From: AP-15 sp963795485
GTDB taxonomy: Bacteria > Pseudomonadota > Alphaproteobacteria > ATCC43930 > CGMCC-115725
Direction: 5' to 3'
DNA: 64,000 nt
Assembly (NCBI GenBank): GCA_963795485.1
Contig: CAWCIL010000005.1
Span: 1 to 64,000 of the forward strand
The translations under genes were made by a program, and so were the position numbers. The notes beneath the pieces are model-generated. The model saw only the letters and a program-made list of their open reading frames with translations. It was not told where the DNA came from and ran no database searches. Shown one piece after another: positions 28,573-39,518 of this stretch (its first letter is position 1; each line of letters opens with the position of its first letter).

Positions 28573-30734
28573 ATGACCACCACCCCATCTGCCGTTCGGA
28601 ATATCCCGCTCAACAAGCTCGTGCCGTCCTCGACGAATGTCCGCAAGACGCCGCCCTCGGCCGCCGAAGACGCCGAGCTGAAGGCTAGCATCCGGGCGCG
28701 CGGCTTGAAGCAGAATCTCGTCGTTCACCCCTCGGTCGGCGAGAAGGGCGTCCACGCCGTGACCGCCGGCGGCAGGCGGCTCAGGGCGTTGCAGGAACTC
28801 GCAGCCGAGGGTGTCATTCCCGGCGATTTTAGGGTTCCGTGCCTGGTCGAGGCGGCGGAAGACGCGCTCGAGACCTCGCTGATGGAAAACCGCATCCGCG
28901 CCGCCCTCTCACCGGCGGACGAGTTCGTCGCCATGGCGGCGCTGATCGATACGGGCGAGCCGGTCGAGGCGATCGCCACCCGGTTTGGCGTCTCGGAACG
29001 GCATGTCCGGCAGCGCCTGCGCCTCGGCAAGCTCGCACCCGAACTGCTCGACGCCTATCGCAACGGCGACATCAGCCTCGATGTCGTCACCGCCTTTACG
29101 CTCGGCGCCGATCATGCCGGCGCAACTGGCGGTGTGGAATCAGCTCAAGGACAATTCCTGCATTCAGCCCTACACGGTGCGGCGTCTGTTGACCCAAACC
29201 GCCGTCCCGCTCGACTCCGATCTCGGCTTGTTCGTCGGCAGCGCCGCTTACGAGGCCGCCGGCGGCACGGTGACACGCGATCTCTTCAGCGGCGACGACG
29301 AGGGCTTCATGGACGATGCGGCACTCGTCCGCCGGCTGGCGATCGAGAAGCTCGAACAGAAGGCCGCCGAATTGCGCACGCGCTGGGCCTGGACCAAGGC
29401 GATGCTCGATCCCGCGTACGACTTCACCGCGCAATACCGCCGCGTCCGTCCGCTACCGGCCGAGCTGCCACCCGAAATCGCCGGGGAAATCGAGCGCATC
29501 GAAGCAGCGTCTCGCGGAACTCGAGGAAACCCCCGAGGACGAGTGGTCCGACGCATTGATCACCGAAGCCGCCCAGATCGAGGAACGACGCGACGAACTC
29601 GCCGAGAGCGTCGAGGATCTCGCGGTCTACAGCGAGAAAGACCGCGCGGTCGCCGGCGTTATCGTCACGATCGGCGATGATGGCGAATTTCGGCTCCATG
29701 AAGGGCTCATCGAATGCTCGGCGATCAGCGCCGAGGATGGCGACGACGACGAGACGCTCGGGTTCGCAGGCTCGCCCAGACGACGAAATCTCCGGCCCGC
29801 TCCCCTACCGCCGGGCAGACCGTCCGAAAGGAATGCGGCTTCAGCCAGTTGCTGGTCGACGATCTCAAGGCGCACCGGCTGCAGATCACCCGCGCCCATC
29901 TGGCGGCGGATTTTGCGGTCGCTTTCGATCTCGCGCTCTATGCGCTGTGCGTCGATCTGTTCGGACGGTTCGGCTATCGCTCGCACCCGCTCGATTTGCG
30001 GGCGATCGAGACCTCCACTGCGCAGCTCATTGAACGATCTCGGCGGCACCGCGGCCGATCGCCTGCTCGAAGCCCAGGGCTGCGGACTCGATCTCGACTG
30101 GCTCAAACTGCCGCCGGCGGAAAGCTTCGCGGCGCTTGCGGCATTGCCGTCCGAGATCAAGCAGCGACTTTTCGCGCGGTGCGTCGCCCTTTGCCTTAAG
30201 CCGCAGCTGGCGATCGAGGACGGGGCCGATCCGGTCATCGAAGCCGCCGGCCGGCGGCTCGCGATCCCGTTTGCCGATTACTGGCGGCCGACCGCCGCCA
30301 ATTATTGGGGCCGGGTCAAGAAGGCGCACGGCCTCGCGATCGGCAGGGAGATCCTCGGCGAGCGCTGGGCTCGCGATCACGCCGGCGACAAGAAGCCGGA
30401 ACTCGCCGCGGCGTTGGAAACCGCCTTCGATTCCGCGAAAAGCACCGCCTGCATCGGTCTCGACCGGGCGGCGCGCGAGGCCGCTGCGGCCTGGCTGCCG
30501 CCCGGCATGGCCTATGCCGGTGCTGCCGCGGACAACGCTGCCGCCGATCCGCAATGCGACGAAGCAGCACCATCGGCCGGCGATCCTGACGACGCCGAAC
30601 CCGCCGAAATCGACCTCGCGGCGGCCGAATTGCCGGCCTTCCTGACCGAGGACGAGCCGGTCGGCAGCGGCGCTCAACGGGGCTTCGGCACCCTGACGCG
30701 CATTTTCGGAACGCAAGAGCGGGCGCGGCTATAG
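28573..30734 (+). CDS. ParB/RepB/Spo0J-family protein of an integrative or plasmid element (several frameshifts)
   Basis: About 720 residues once repaired. N-terminal ParB domain (~8-110: LVPSSTNVRKTP, KQNLVVHPS, AGGRRLRALQEL, ETSLMENRIRAALS), then a KorB-like HTH (~120-170, FGVSERHVRQRLRLGKLAP), then a long element-specific C-terminus. The frame changes near 29,115, 29,506, 29,770, 29,815 and 30,040, yet sense continues in each adjoining frame to the stop at 30734. Solo copies like this accompany strawberry-notch and Toprim genes in conjugative elements. No ParA is nearby. Either the assembly is poor here or the gene is decaying. Confidence 0.75.
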
Positions 30735-30863
30735 CGGGGACGTACCGGCCGCACCCGCTGCTCGGCAGGATCAGCCAACCGACCGCAGGGGTGGCACACC
30801 CTGCCGACCTGTGCGCCAAATCGACCGCAGCATTCGGCCAATAACTGGAAACCTCCGAGCCCT

Positions 30864-30889
30864 GGCCCGCCGCCGCGCGGGCCTTTTTT
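30864..30889 (+). terminator. Rho-independent terminator after parB
   Basis: GGCCCGC (30864-30870) pairs with GCGGGCC (30877-30883) across a six-base loop, followed by TTTTTT. Confidence 0.8.
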
Positions 30890-31014
30890 CATTCAACCGT
30901 GCCGCTGCCGCGAGGCCGAGAGCGAAAGGGGGGCCGGAAGGCGGGTGAACCCGGACGGAGAAGAGAGAGCGCCTGGCCGGGCTCATCCGAACCCCGCTCT
31001 CGGAGATCTCCCGC

Positions 31015-34000
31015 ATGCTCGGCCTTACACCCGCCGCGGCCACCCTCCCGCTGTTTTTGCCGCAAGCCCCGCCCGACAAGGTTTCGGGGCTTTTTCATGC
31101 CGCGACATTGCTGGCGCAATTGCTCGGGCAAGGCCGCGCGCTCGATAGCCGCGCGCTGCGCTCGGCGATGGAAGCCGCCTTCGGCGGCACCGACGCCGAA
31201 GGGGCGTGGGTGTGGAAGGACGCCTACGAGGCGCTCGAAGCCGCCCAGGTGCTGTTCCTGCGCAAATTCGGCAGCGCGATGCGCACGCGCGCGGGCTCGG
31301 CCGCGGCGATGCTCGAGATGCTGACCCGTCTCGCCGGAAGGCTCCCGTCGCAGACCCGCCGCTCGGAAGAATCCGAGCACTTCCAGCAATTCTCGACGCC
31401 GATCGCACTCGGGTTTGTCGCTGCCGAGGCGGCAGCGCTGACCCCCAGCGATGTCGTTCTCGAACCATCGGCCGGCACCGGGCTGCTGGCGATTTTCGCC
31501 GAGCTCGCCAAAGCCCGGCTCGCCCTGAACGAGATCGCCGAGACCCGCGCCGGGCTCCTCGGCCGACTGTTCCGCGACGTTGCTGTCACCCGCCACAACG
31601 CCGAGCAGATCCACGACCATCTCGATGCCGCGCTCCGCCCGAGCGTCGTACTGATGAACCCGCCCTTCTCGGCCTCGCCCAAGGTCGAGGGGCGCTTTGC
31701 CGAAGCCGCGATGCGCCACGTTGCGTCGGCGCTGGCGCGTCTCGCCGAGGGCGGACGGCTCGTCGCGATCACCGGCCACAATGTCGGTCCCGATCAGCCG
31801 GCCTGGCGCGACGGCTTTGTGCGCTTGCAGGAAAAAGGCCGCGTCGTCTTCACCGCGACGCTCGCCGGGCAGGCCTATGCCCGTCATGGCACCACAATCG
31901 AGACGCGGCTGACGGTGATCGACCGCGTGCCCGCCGAGGACCCGGCCGCTTTTCCGTCATCTCCCGGCATGGCGGCCGATGCCGCCGAATTGCTCGACCG
32001 CGTTTCCCGTCTGGTGCCGCCGCGGCCGCCGGTGACCGGGCCCTCTCCCCGCCCCGCCCCCGCCGTGTTTCCGCTGCGCTCGGCGCTCACCACTCGGTCG
32101 AAAACTCCGGCGCCGCCGCTCGCTCCCGGATCAGGTCCGGGCAGGTCTCGTCAAGCTAGGCCGTCCCCGGATTTCGCGGAACTGGCCTACGAGAGCCTGC
32201 GAATGGACGCCCGCCGGTTCTGCGCGTCTGACCGCGAGCCTCTACGAAGGCTACGCGCTGCAATCGATCCGGATTCCCGATGCGAAGCCGCATCCGACCA
32301 GGCTCGTGCAGTCCGCCGCGATGGCCGCGGTCGCCCCTCCCCGCCCCTGCTATCGGCCGCATTTGCCGCCGCGCCTGCTCGCCGGCCGGCATCCTGTCGG
32401 ACGCGCAGCTCGAGAGCGTCGTCTATGCCGGCGAGGCGCATGCCGGCCATCTTGCCGGGTCCTACACGGTCGACGACACCTACGACGTCGTCTCGGCTGC
32501 CTCGGAAGACGCCCAAAACGCGGTCCGTTTCCGCCGCGGCTGGTTCCTCGGCGACGGCACCGGTGCCGGCAAGGGCCGCCAGGTCGCAGCGATCATTCTC
32601 GACAACTGGCTCAAAGGTCGCCGCCGCGCTCTGTGGGTCTCCAAATCCGATAAATTGATCGAAGATGCCGAGCGCGACTGGACCGCGGTTGGCGGCTACC
32701 GCTCCGACATCGTGCCGCTATCGCGCTTTCGTCAGGGCGCTGCGGTCGCGCTCGACGAAGGGATCCTCTTTACGACTTACGCGACCCTGCGCACCCAGGC
32801 GCGTGGTGGGAAGCCCAGCCGCGTGCAGCAGATCATCGACTGGCTCGGCCGCGACCCCCGCTCGGGGGCCGGGGCAGGTTTTGATGGCGTCGTCGTCTTC
32901 GACGAAGCCCACGCCATGGCGAATGCCGCCGGCGACAAAAGCGAACGCGGCGAGAAAAAACCCTCGCAGCAGGGCCAGGCCGGATTGCGCCTGCAAAATG
33001 CGCTGCATGACGCGCGCATCCTCTACGTCTCGGCGACCGGCGCCACGACGGTGCAGAACCTCGCCTATGCCGCGCGGCTCGGGCTTTGGGGCACCGGTGA
33101 CTTTCCGTTCGCGAACTCGGGCCGAATTCGTGTCGGCGATGGAAGGCGGCGGCATCGCCGCGATGGAGGTGCTGGCTCGCGATCTGAAGGCCCTCGGCCT
33201 CTACGCCGCCCGGTCGCTCTCCTTCGAGGGCATCGAATACGAGATCGTCGAACACAAGCTGACGCCCGAGCAGATCCGCATCTACGACGCCTATGCCGAC
33301 GCCTTTCAGATCATCCACAAGAACCTGAATGAGGCGCTGAAGGCTGCCAACATCACCGGCGCCGACGGCGGCACCTACAACCGCAACGCCAAGGCCGCGG
33401 CGCGCTCGGCCTTCGAATTGAACAAGCAGCGCTTCTTCAACCATCTGCTGACGGCGATGAAATGCCCGACCCTGATCGCCGCGATCGCGCGCGATCTCGA
33501 GGAGGGTCACGCTGCGATCCTGCAGATCGTCTCGACCAACGAGGCCTTGCTCGACCGCCGCCTCGCCGAGATCCCGGCCTCGGAATGGGCGGATCTCTCG
33601 ATCGACATCACGCCGCGCGAGTACGTCCTCGACTATCTGAGCCACTCGTTCCCGACCCAGCTGTTCGAGCTCTACACCGACGACGAGGGCAACCTGCTGT
33701 CGCGCCCGTCCTACGACGGCGACGGCAATCCGGTGATTTCGCGCGAAGCTGTCGAGCGCCGCGACCGGATGATCGAGCATCTCGCGTCATTGCCGCCGGT
33801 GCAGGGCGCGCTCGACCAGATCCTGCACCGCTTCGGCACCGATCTTGTCGCCGAGGTCACCGGCCGGTTGCGGCGCATCGTCAAGCGCAATGACCGCCTC
33901 TGCATCGAAAGCCGGCCCGCCTCGGCGAATTTCGCCGAGACCGCCGCCTTCATGGATGACGACAAGCGCATCCTGGTGTTCTCCGATGCCGGCGGCACCG

Positions 34001-35422
34001 GGCGCAGCTATCACGCCGATCTCGGCTGCAAGAACCAGCGCCGGCGCATCCACTACCTTTTGGAGCCGGGCTGGCGCGCCGATGCCGCGATCCAGGGCCT
34101 CGGCCGCTCGAACCGCACCAATCAGAAGCAGCCGCCGGTCTTCCGGCCGGTCGCGACCGACGTGAAGGGCGAGAAGCGCTTCCTGTTCGACGATCGCACG
34201 CCGCCTCGACACCTTGGGTGCCATCACCCGCGGCCAGCGCCAGACCGGCGGGCAGGGCCTGTTCCGCGCCGACGACAATCTCGAAAGCCCCTACGCCAAA
34301 GCCGCGCTTCGGCAGTTCTATCAGCTGCTTTATGGCAGGAAAATCGAGGGCTGCTCGCTCGGTGATTTTCAGAACGCGACCGGTCTCGACCTTGTCGACC
34401 AGGACGGTTCGCTCAAGGAAGAGCTGCCGCCAATTACGCAATTCCTGAACCGCATTCTGGCGCTCAGGATCGCGATGCAGAACACGCTCTTCGCCGCCTT
34501 CGAGCAACTGCTCGATGCGCGTACCGAAGCGGCAGTTGCCGGGGGCACCTACGACATCGGCGTCGAGACGCTCACCGCCGAGAGCTTCCGCGTCGCCGAA
34601 CGCCGTACGGTGCACACCCATGCCGCCACGGGTGCCGAAACCCGCTGCTATCGCGTGCTGCGTAAGGACCGCAACCGCCCTTTGCCTCTCGCCGAGGCGC
34701 TCGCCTTGGCCAGGGACACCGGCGCCCGCTTGCTGATCAACGAGCAATCTCATCGTGCCGCGGTGCAGGTCCCGGCTGCCAGCCTGATGGACGATGATGG
34801 CCGGGTCGAAGCGCGCACCCGCCTGATCCGGCCCATGACCCGCGAGACCCTGACGCTCGACCATTTCGAGCGCTCGCACTGGCGCGAAGCCACCACCGAA
34901 GAATTCGCGCCGGTGTGGGAAACCGAATGCGCGCAGGTTCCGGAATTCTCCGACAGCGCGTTTCACGTCATCACCGGGCTCCTGCTGCCCATCTGGGACC
35001 GGCTGCCGGCCGAGAACATGCGCGTCTACCGTTTCGAGACGGAAGACGGCGAGCGCGTCATCGGCCGCCTGGTCACGCCCGAGGCGCTCGCCAGCGTCTA
35101 CGAAGGGCTGGGCATCGAGACCTCCCCCGGCCTTTCGCCTGACGAAGCCTGGAATGCCGTGATCAATCGCGGCGCCGCGCTCGATCTTGCCGGTGGGCTG
35201 CAGATCCGCCGCTCGATGGTGATGAACGCACACCGCGTCGAGCTGACCGGCTTCGCCGATGGCATGGTCCCTCAGCTGAAGGCGCTCGGCCTCGCCTCCG
35301 AAATCATCGCCTGGCGCCTGCGGCTCTTCGTGCCGGTCGCGGCCGATCGCGGCCCGGCATTGCTCTCAACACTCCTCGACCGCCACCCGCTCCTCCGCGC
35401 CAATGCCCGCGCCGCCGCCTGA
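31015..35422 (+). CDS. N6-adenine methyltransferase-like domain fused to strawberry-notch family SF2 helicase (several frameshifts)
   Basis: About 1,470 residues after repair. N-terminal part: SAM motif VLEPSAGTGLL (~base 31460) and catalytic NPPF (VVLMNPPFSAS, ~31650). Helicase: FLGDGTGAGKGRQ (~32550), VVFDEAHAM (~32900), YVSATGATT (~33030), then LVFSDAGGTGRSYHADLGC and QGLGRSNRTNQ (~34100). The C-terminal ~400 residues are the Sbno-type tail. Family knowledge: mobile-element protein, function unproven, possibly DNA modification or maintenance during transfer. Shifts near 32,200, 32,395, 33,115 and 34,195. The ATG at 31015 follows CGGAG. It lies 15 bases before the Toprim gene. Confidence 0.82.
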
Positions 35423-35436
35423 TCGCGAGATGACCC

Positions 35437-36522
35437 GTGATCAGCGCCGCCGCCGATCTGGCGCGCCGCCTCGCGCGCGACGCGGAGGCCGTGTGCCGTC
35501 ATTACCTCTCGAACGGGCATCGCCAGGGGCATTACTGGGTTATCGGCGATGTCATGAATACTCCGGGCCGCAGCCTCTATGTGCGGCTTAACGGCGCCGA
35601 CTCCGGCCCTGGTGCGGCCGGCAAATGGACCGACGCCGCGAGCCCGAGCGAGCATGGCGATCTGCTTGATCTGATCCGCCTCAACCACAACCTGCGCGAT
35701 CTCGGCAAGGCCATGGACGAAGCGCGCCGGTTTCTCGCCATGCCCCGTCCCCCGATCCCATCGCCGCCGAATCTCGGTCGTGCGCCACCAGCAGCAAGCG
35801 GCTCTTCCGAAGCGGCGCGCCGCCTGTTTCAGGCTGGTCGCTCCCTTCCTGGCACACCGGCCGAGGCTTATCTGCGCGCCCGTGGCATCACCGGACGGCT
35901 CGACTGGCCCGCCTTGCGCTATCACCGGTCGGTCTACTACCGCGAAACGGACCACGCTTCGCTCGAAAGCTGGCCGGCGCTGCTTGCTGCCGTCACCGAT
36001 CTCGGCGGCAATATCACCGGCATTCAGCGCACCTGGCTCGATCCATGGCGGACCGACAAGGCGCCGCTTGCCGATCCGCGCCGCGCCCTTGGTCATCTGC
36101 TCGGCAACGGTGTGCGCTTCGGCAAGGCGGAGCCTGCCCCCGCGGAAGCGGGGGATATCGTCGCGGCCGGCGAAGGTGTCGAAACGATGCTCGCGCTTAA
36201 GTCGGTGCTGCCCTCATTGCCGGTCATTGCCGGGCTCTCGGCCAACCACCTTGCCGCCCTCGACCTGCCCCCGGCTCTACGCCGTCTCTATGTCGCCCGA
36301 GACAACGACACGGCTGGTCTCCGGGCGGCGGAGAGGCTGCGCGAACGCGGCATCGCCGCCGGTATCGAAATCCGCGAGCTGGTGCCGGTCCATGGCGACT
36401 TCAACCTCGACTTGTGCCGTCTCGGCCCCGAGGGCATGCGGGCACATCTCGCGGATCAGCTCGTCCCCTCCGATCGGACGCGCTTCTTGCCAGATACACG
36501 CCGCTCCGATCCGCGCCGGTGA
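35437..36522 (+). CDS. Toprim-domain protein, mobile-element primase-like
   Basis: 361 residues, GTG start. N-terminal part resembles the DUF7146-type region before Toprim in such proteins (GHYWVIGDVMNTPGRSLYV). The Toprim core has the Glu in VAAGEGVETML (~247) and the acid pair in LYVARDNDTAG (~285). There is no CHC2 zinc finger or helicase domain, so it is a stand-alone Toprim protein. It probably makes primers or handles DNA ends during element transfer. Intact, and close to the helicase gene upstream. Confidence 0.82.
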   Translation: MISAAADLARRLARDAEAVCRHYLSNGHRQGHYWVIGDVMNTPGRSLYVRLNGADSGPGAAGKWTDAASPSEHGDLLDLIRLNHNLRDLGKAMDEARRFLAMPRPPIPSPPNLGRAPPAASGSSEAARRLFQAGRSLPGTPAEAYLRARGITGRLDWPALRYHRSVYYRETDHASLESWPALLAAVTDLGGNITGIQRTWLDPWRTDKAPLADPRRALGHLLGNGVRFGKAEPAPAEAGDIVAAGEGVETMLALKSVLPSLPVIAGLSANHLAALDLPPALRRLYVARDNDTAGLRAAERLRERGIAAGIEIRELVPVHGDFNLDLCRLGPEGMRAHLADQLVPSDRTRFLPDTRRSDPRR

Positions 36523-36897
36523 GCCCCAGGGTCTCCCGGTTTAGCGGTGCCGCGCCGGAAGGAAGAAAGGCTTTTCGTCTGCGGCGGCGGTGTGCCTCAG
36601 CCGGAAAAAGAGCCGCGCATGCGGCCTTCCCGAGCTGCGATTTGCCGGCGGCGAAGCCGGATTGCAATGGCGCCGGGCAGCTATTTTCCGCCGCCGGGCT
36701 GATCATCCAACAGATACGAACATCGGGAGCACGCGATCAGCCCGGCTTTGCAGCGCGAAGCAAAATAGCTGCCCGGCGGCGCCATCCTCCGCTGCGCTGC
36801 GGCCCCTGGGGGTGCAACCCGTCTCTGCCGCCGGCCAAGGGATCGCCGTGAAGGCCGCGATCGGCGCGGCTGACCCTCCGGCAGAAGGCGCCCCGCC
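36523..36897. repeat. Spacer with a nested double palindrome
   Basis: No gene. Outer arms GCCGGGCAGCTATTTT (36672-36687) and AAAATAGCTGCCCGGC (36762-36777) are perfect inverse copies. Inner arms GCCGGGCTGATC (36693-36704) and GATCAGCCCGGC (36735-36746) are too. The centre is ~30 bases. The structure could be an origin of transfer or replication, a protein-binding site or a folded RNA. Confidence 0.7.
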
Positions 36898-37884
36898 ATG
36901 GCACAAAACAACAGCCCCCTCCCCTTCCTCGACAGCGACACCGATCCCGAATTTCCCGCCGCCTCGCCGACCGCGCATCTGCTCGACGAACTGGCCCTCT
37001 ACGGCTATCGCCCCGGCCAGGACGAACCCGACCCGCGGCCATTGCCCGAGCCCGATGCCGTGCAGGCCCAGCTCGACAATGCCGTTGAAGCGTTGAGCGC
37101 CATGCTGACCGGCACCCGCCTCGAGGACGATCTTGCCGACCTGCTGTGGTCGTTCGTCAACCTGTTCCACCGCAAGCTCGACCGCATCGAGCGCGAGCTC
37201 GACGGTAACGAGCAGGCCCAACGTCGCGGCCAGGCCGAGCAGGACGGCTCCGAGGTCAAGTCGGTCGAGCTCGAACGGCTGATCAATCAGGGCGTCAGCC
37301 TGATCGAACGCCGCAACGCCTTCGAATTCGTGCGCGACCATGCCGCCGAGCTGTTCGCCGCCGAGACCGGCTCCGTCTGGCGCCCGCACACCGGATCGAT
37401 GGTCAATCATCGGGCATTGACCGCCTCGGTCATCGACAGCCGCGAATTTCTCGCCGCCCGCCGCCGCGCCGACGCGCAAGTGCTGGCACCCGCCGGCGCC
37501 CGCATCGCCTTCACCGGCGGCACGGACTGCAACGATCACGCCCGCATCTGGGAGGCGCTCGACAAGATCCGCGCCAAACACCCGGACATGGTGCTGTTGC
37601 ACGGCGGCAGCCCGCGCGGCGCCGAGCGCATCGCCGCCTGCTGGGCCGATAATCGCAAAGTTCCACAGGTGGTCTTCAAGCCCGACTGGACCCGCGACCG
37701 CAACGCGGCACCCTTCAAGCGCAACGACCGGATGCTCGAGGCGCTGCCGATCGGCGTCGTCGTGTTCCCCGGCTCCGGCATCGCCGCCAACCTCGCCGAC
37801 AAGGCCAGGAAACTCGGCATCCCGACCTGGCGCTTTGACCAGCCGGCTCGTACCAAGATCGAGGCCGAGGGTGGCGCCGCTTAG
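36898..37884 (+). CDS. DUF2493 (SLOG superfamily) mobile-element protein
   Basis: 328 residues. The C-terminal third is the YspA/cpYpsA-like SLOG domain: RIAFTGGTDCNDHARIWEAL (~201-220), VLLHGGSPRGAERIAACWA, then VVVFPGSGIAANLADKARKLG. SLOG domains bind nucleotide-derived ligands. The N-terminal ~170 residues are acidic and helical with a probable coiled coil (LFHRKLDRIERELDGNEQAQ). A regular member of this element type. Ligand unknown. Confidence 0.85.
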   Translation: MAQNNSPLPFLDSDTDPEFPAASPTAHLLDELALYGYRPGQDEPDPRPLPEPDAVQAQLDNAVEALSAMLTGTRLEDDLADLLWSFVNLFHRKLDRIERELDGNEQAQRRGQAEQDGSEVKSVELERLINQGVSLIERRNAFEFVRDHAAELFAAETGSVWRPHTGSMVNHRALTASVIDSREFLAARRRADAQVLAPAGARIAFTGGTDCNDHARIWEALDKIRAKHPDMVLLHGGSPRGAERIAACWADNRKVPQVVFKPDWTRDRNAAPFKRNDRMLEALPIGVVVFPGSGIAANLADKARKLGIPTWRFDQPARTKIEAEGGAA

Positions 37885-38064
37885 GCGCCATCACCATCCT
37901 CGTTTAACCGACGGCGCCCCGGTTACTCGCCGGCGCCGTCGGTGGAAGTGGGTTGACGACATCCCGACAGTCAGGATGGCGGCATTCCACGCAAGGCACC
38001 CTCTCCCGCGTGTCGCCGGCATTGGATAATCTCTTCCGGATCGCGCACTCACAGTTTTCGTCCG

Positions 38065-38262
38065 GTGATCCCTGAAATCGACATCTGGCGGGCAGCGCTC
38101 TTGATGCTCAAGCGCTTCGGGGACAACGCCCCCAAGGAAAGCGCCACGCGCGCCGGCAACCTCGAGACCGAAGGCGATCGCGACGGTGCGGCGACCTGGC
38201 GCCGGATCACCGATGCCGTCGAGCAGCTGGCGAACCCAACGCCGACCGGCCCAGTGCACTGA
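38065..38262 (+). CDS. Small conserved hypothetical protein (65 aa)
   Basis: GTG start. Helical, with EIDIWRAALLMLKRFGDNAP and DGAATWRRITDAVEQL, a pattern I have seen in short proteins of alphaproteobacterial genomes but cannot name. Possibly a DNA-associated helper. Confidence 0.55.
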   Translation: MIPEIDIWRAALLMLKRFGDNAPKESATRAGNLETEGDRDGAATWRRITDAVEQLANPTPTGPVH

Positions 38263-38770
38263 CCGCAGCGTAAAAGGCCCAGTCAACCCGCTCGTCGCTC
38301 GGTGCGCTCGCAAAGCTTCGCCTGCGCGGCTTTCGTTTGCGGGCCCGGGTCTCAAGCGTGCCGCTCGCCTTGACGCCGGTCGCTCCGGACATGTGACAGC
38401 CGAGCTTGGTCTTTAAGCCGAGGCCAACATCCGCCAGCGCCACCCTTAGAGTTGGCTTCAGAGCTTCAGATGCCTCTCGGATGATGCGCCACCCGGTCCC
38501 TTGTCGCGGTTTCCGCAGGCCCGTCCCTGGCATGTCTCTCAAAGCCCTAGAGCCCGCCGGCGCCGCCGCCAACCGGTCCGCCGGAAAAATTTCCCCGGCC
38601 GGCAACAGAGCCGGCCTCCTCGCGGCCGCTGCGCTGTCAAATTTTTCCGCCTCCCCGGTCCTCCGTTGGCACTCCGGCCGCTGCCCGCGGTGACGGCGGC
38701 GCCGTTGCGGTCTCCGAGCCCGAGACATCGCCGGGACGGTCCCGGCGAACAACCCGAAAGGAAACCTCTG
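38263..38770. other. Spacer without a supported gene
   Basis: 508 bases, GC-rich. Frames present are of shadow type. The last 20 bases hold the DUF736 ribosome binding site (AAAGGAAA). Nothing else could be supported. Confidence 0.4.
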
Positions 38771-39100
38771 ATGGCGATCACCCTCGGCACCTTCACCCAG
38801 CTCGATGACGGCGTCCTGACCGGGATGTTCAAGACCCTCAACGTCAGCGTCTCGCTGGCCATCGTCCCGATCGACAAGACCTCCGACAAGGCTCCCGATC
38901 ACCGCGTCTATGCCGGACCGCGCCACGAAGTCGGCGCCGGCTGGAGCCAAGTCGCCAAATCGAGCGGCGAGACCTACATCAACCTCAAGATTGGTTCGCC
39001 GGAATTTGGCCCGGTCTGGGTCCGCTGCCGCCTCGTCAAGCTCGAAAAGCCGGCCGAAGACGGCGCCACCCACATCGCCCTCTGGGAACCGCGCGACTAG
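38771..39100 (+). CDS. DUF736 family protein
   Basis: 109 residues. Typical pattern: MAITLGTFTQLDDGVLTGMF start, LAIVPIDKTSDKAPDHRVYA, EVGAGWSQVAKSSGETYINL. DUF736 proteins are small beta-rich markers of alphaproteobacterial plasmids and integrative elements, with no proven activity. Followed at once by a strong terminator, so it ends a transcription unit. Confidence 0.9.
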   Translation: MAITLGTFTQLDDGVLTGMFKTLNVSVSLAIVPIDKTSDKAPDHRVYAGPRHEVGAGWSQVAKSSGETYINLKIGSPEFGPVWVRCRLVKLEKPAEDGATHIALWEPRD

Positions 39101-39111
39101 CAAGCACCATC

Positions 39112-39143
39112 GCCCCGCCGCGACACCCGCGGCGGGGCTTTTT
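39112..39143 (+). terminator. Rho-independent terminator after DUF736 gene
   Basis: Perfect 11-base-pair stem GCCCCGCCGCG / CGCGGCGGGGC with a five-base loop (39112-39138), then TTTTT. Confidence 0.88.
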
Positions 39144-39518
39144 CGCGCAACCGCCCCTTTAGGTATCGGACCGACTGCTGCTCCCCCTTCAAAAGCCGTC
39201 TCGCCGGATTTGCGATCCTCCCATGCCGGCCCACGCCGGCTCAAGGAGGCTGCGGTGCCGCCATGTGTGGACGGCCCGTGGAATGCAAGACTTATTCTAT
39301 GGTGACGATCGATCAGGTTCAGTCATGTGTCCGGCCTTTGACGCGACGCCTGGGTCGCTGGCCCTGATGAAGTCCGCGGACGGAAAGCCAATCAATTTTA
39401 CGCGCTCGCAGCGCTGGGGGCACCCAGGCTTTCCTCCGTCCCCGGTCTGACCGGTTCGTCATCACATCTCAGTCCTTCATTCCTCCCTCCAGGCCTTCGT
39501 CACCTGGGTGGGATTCGA
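39144..39518. other. Spacer between DUF736 and IS110 transposase
   Basis: No gene supported. ATCAATTTTAC at 39391-39401 recurs at 40620-40630 on the far side of the transposase gene, which may mark the insertion's limits or be chance. Confidence 0.3.

Noticed and set aside
31066..31097. AGCCCCG ... CGGGGCT followed by TTTTT looks like a terminator
   Set aside because: It lies inside the N-terminal coding part of the methyltransferase/helicase gene, whose protein sequence runs through it with family-like residues.
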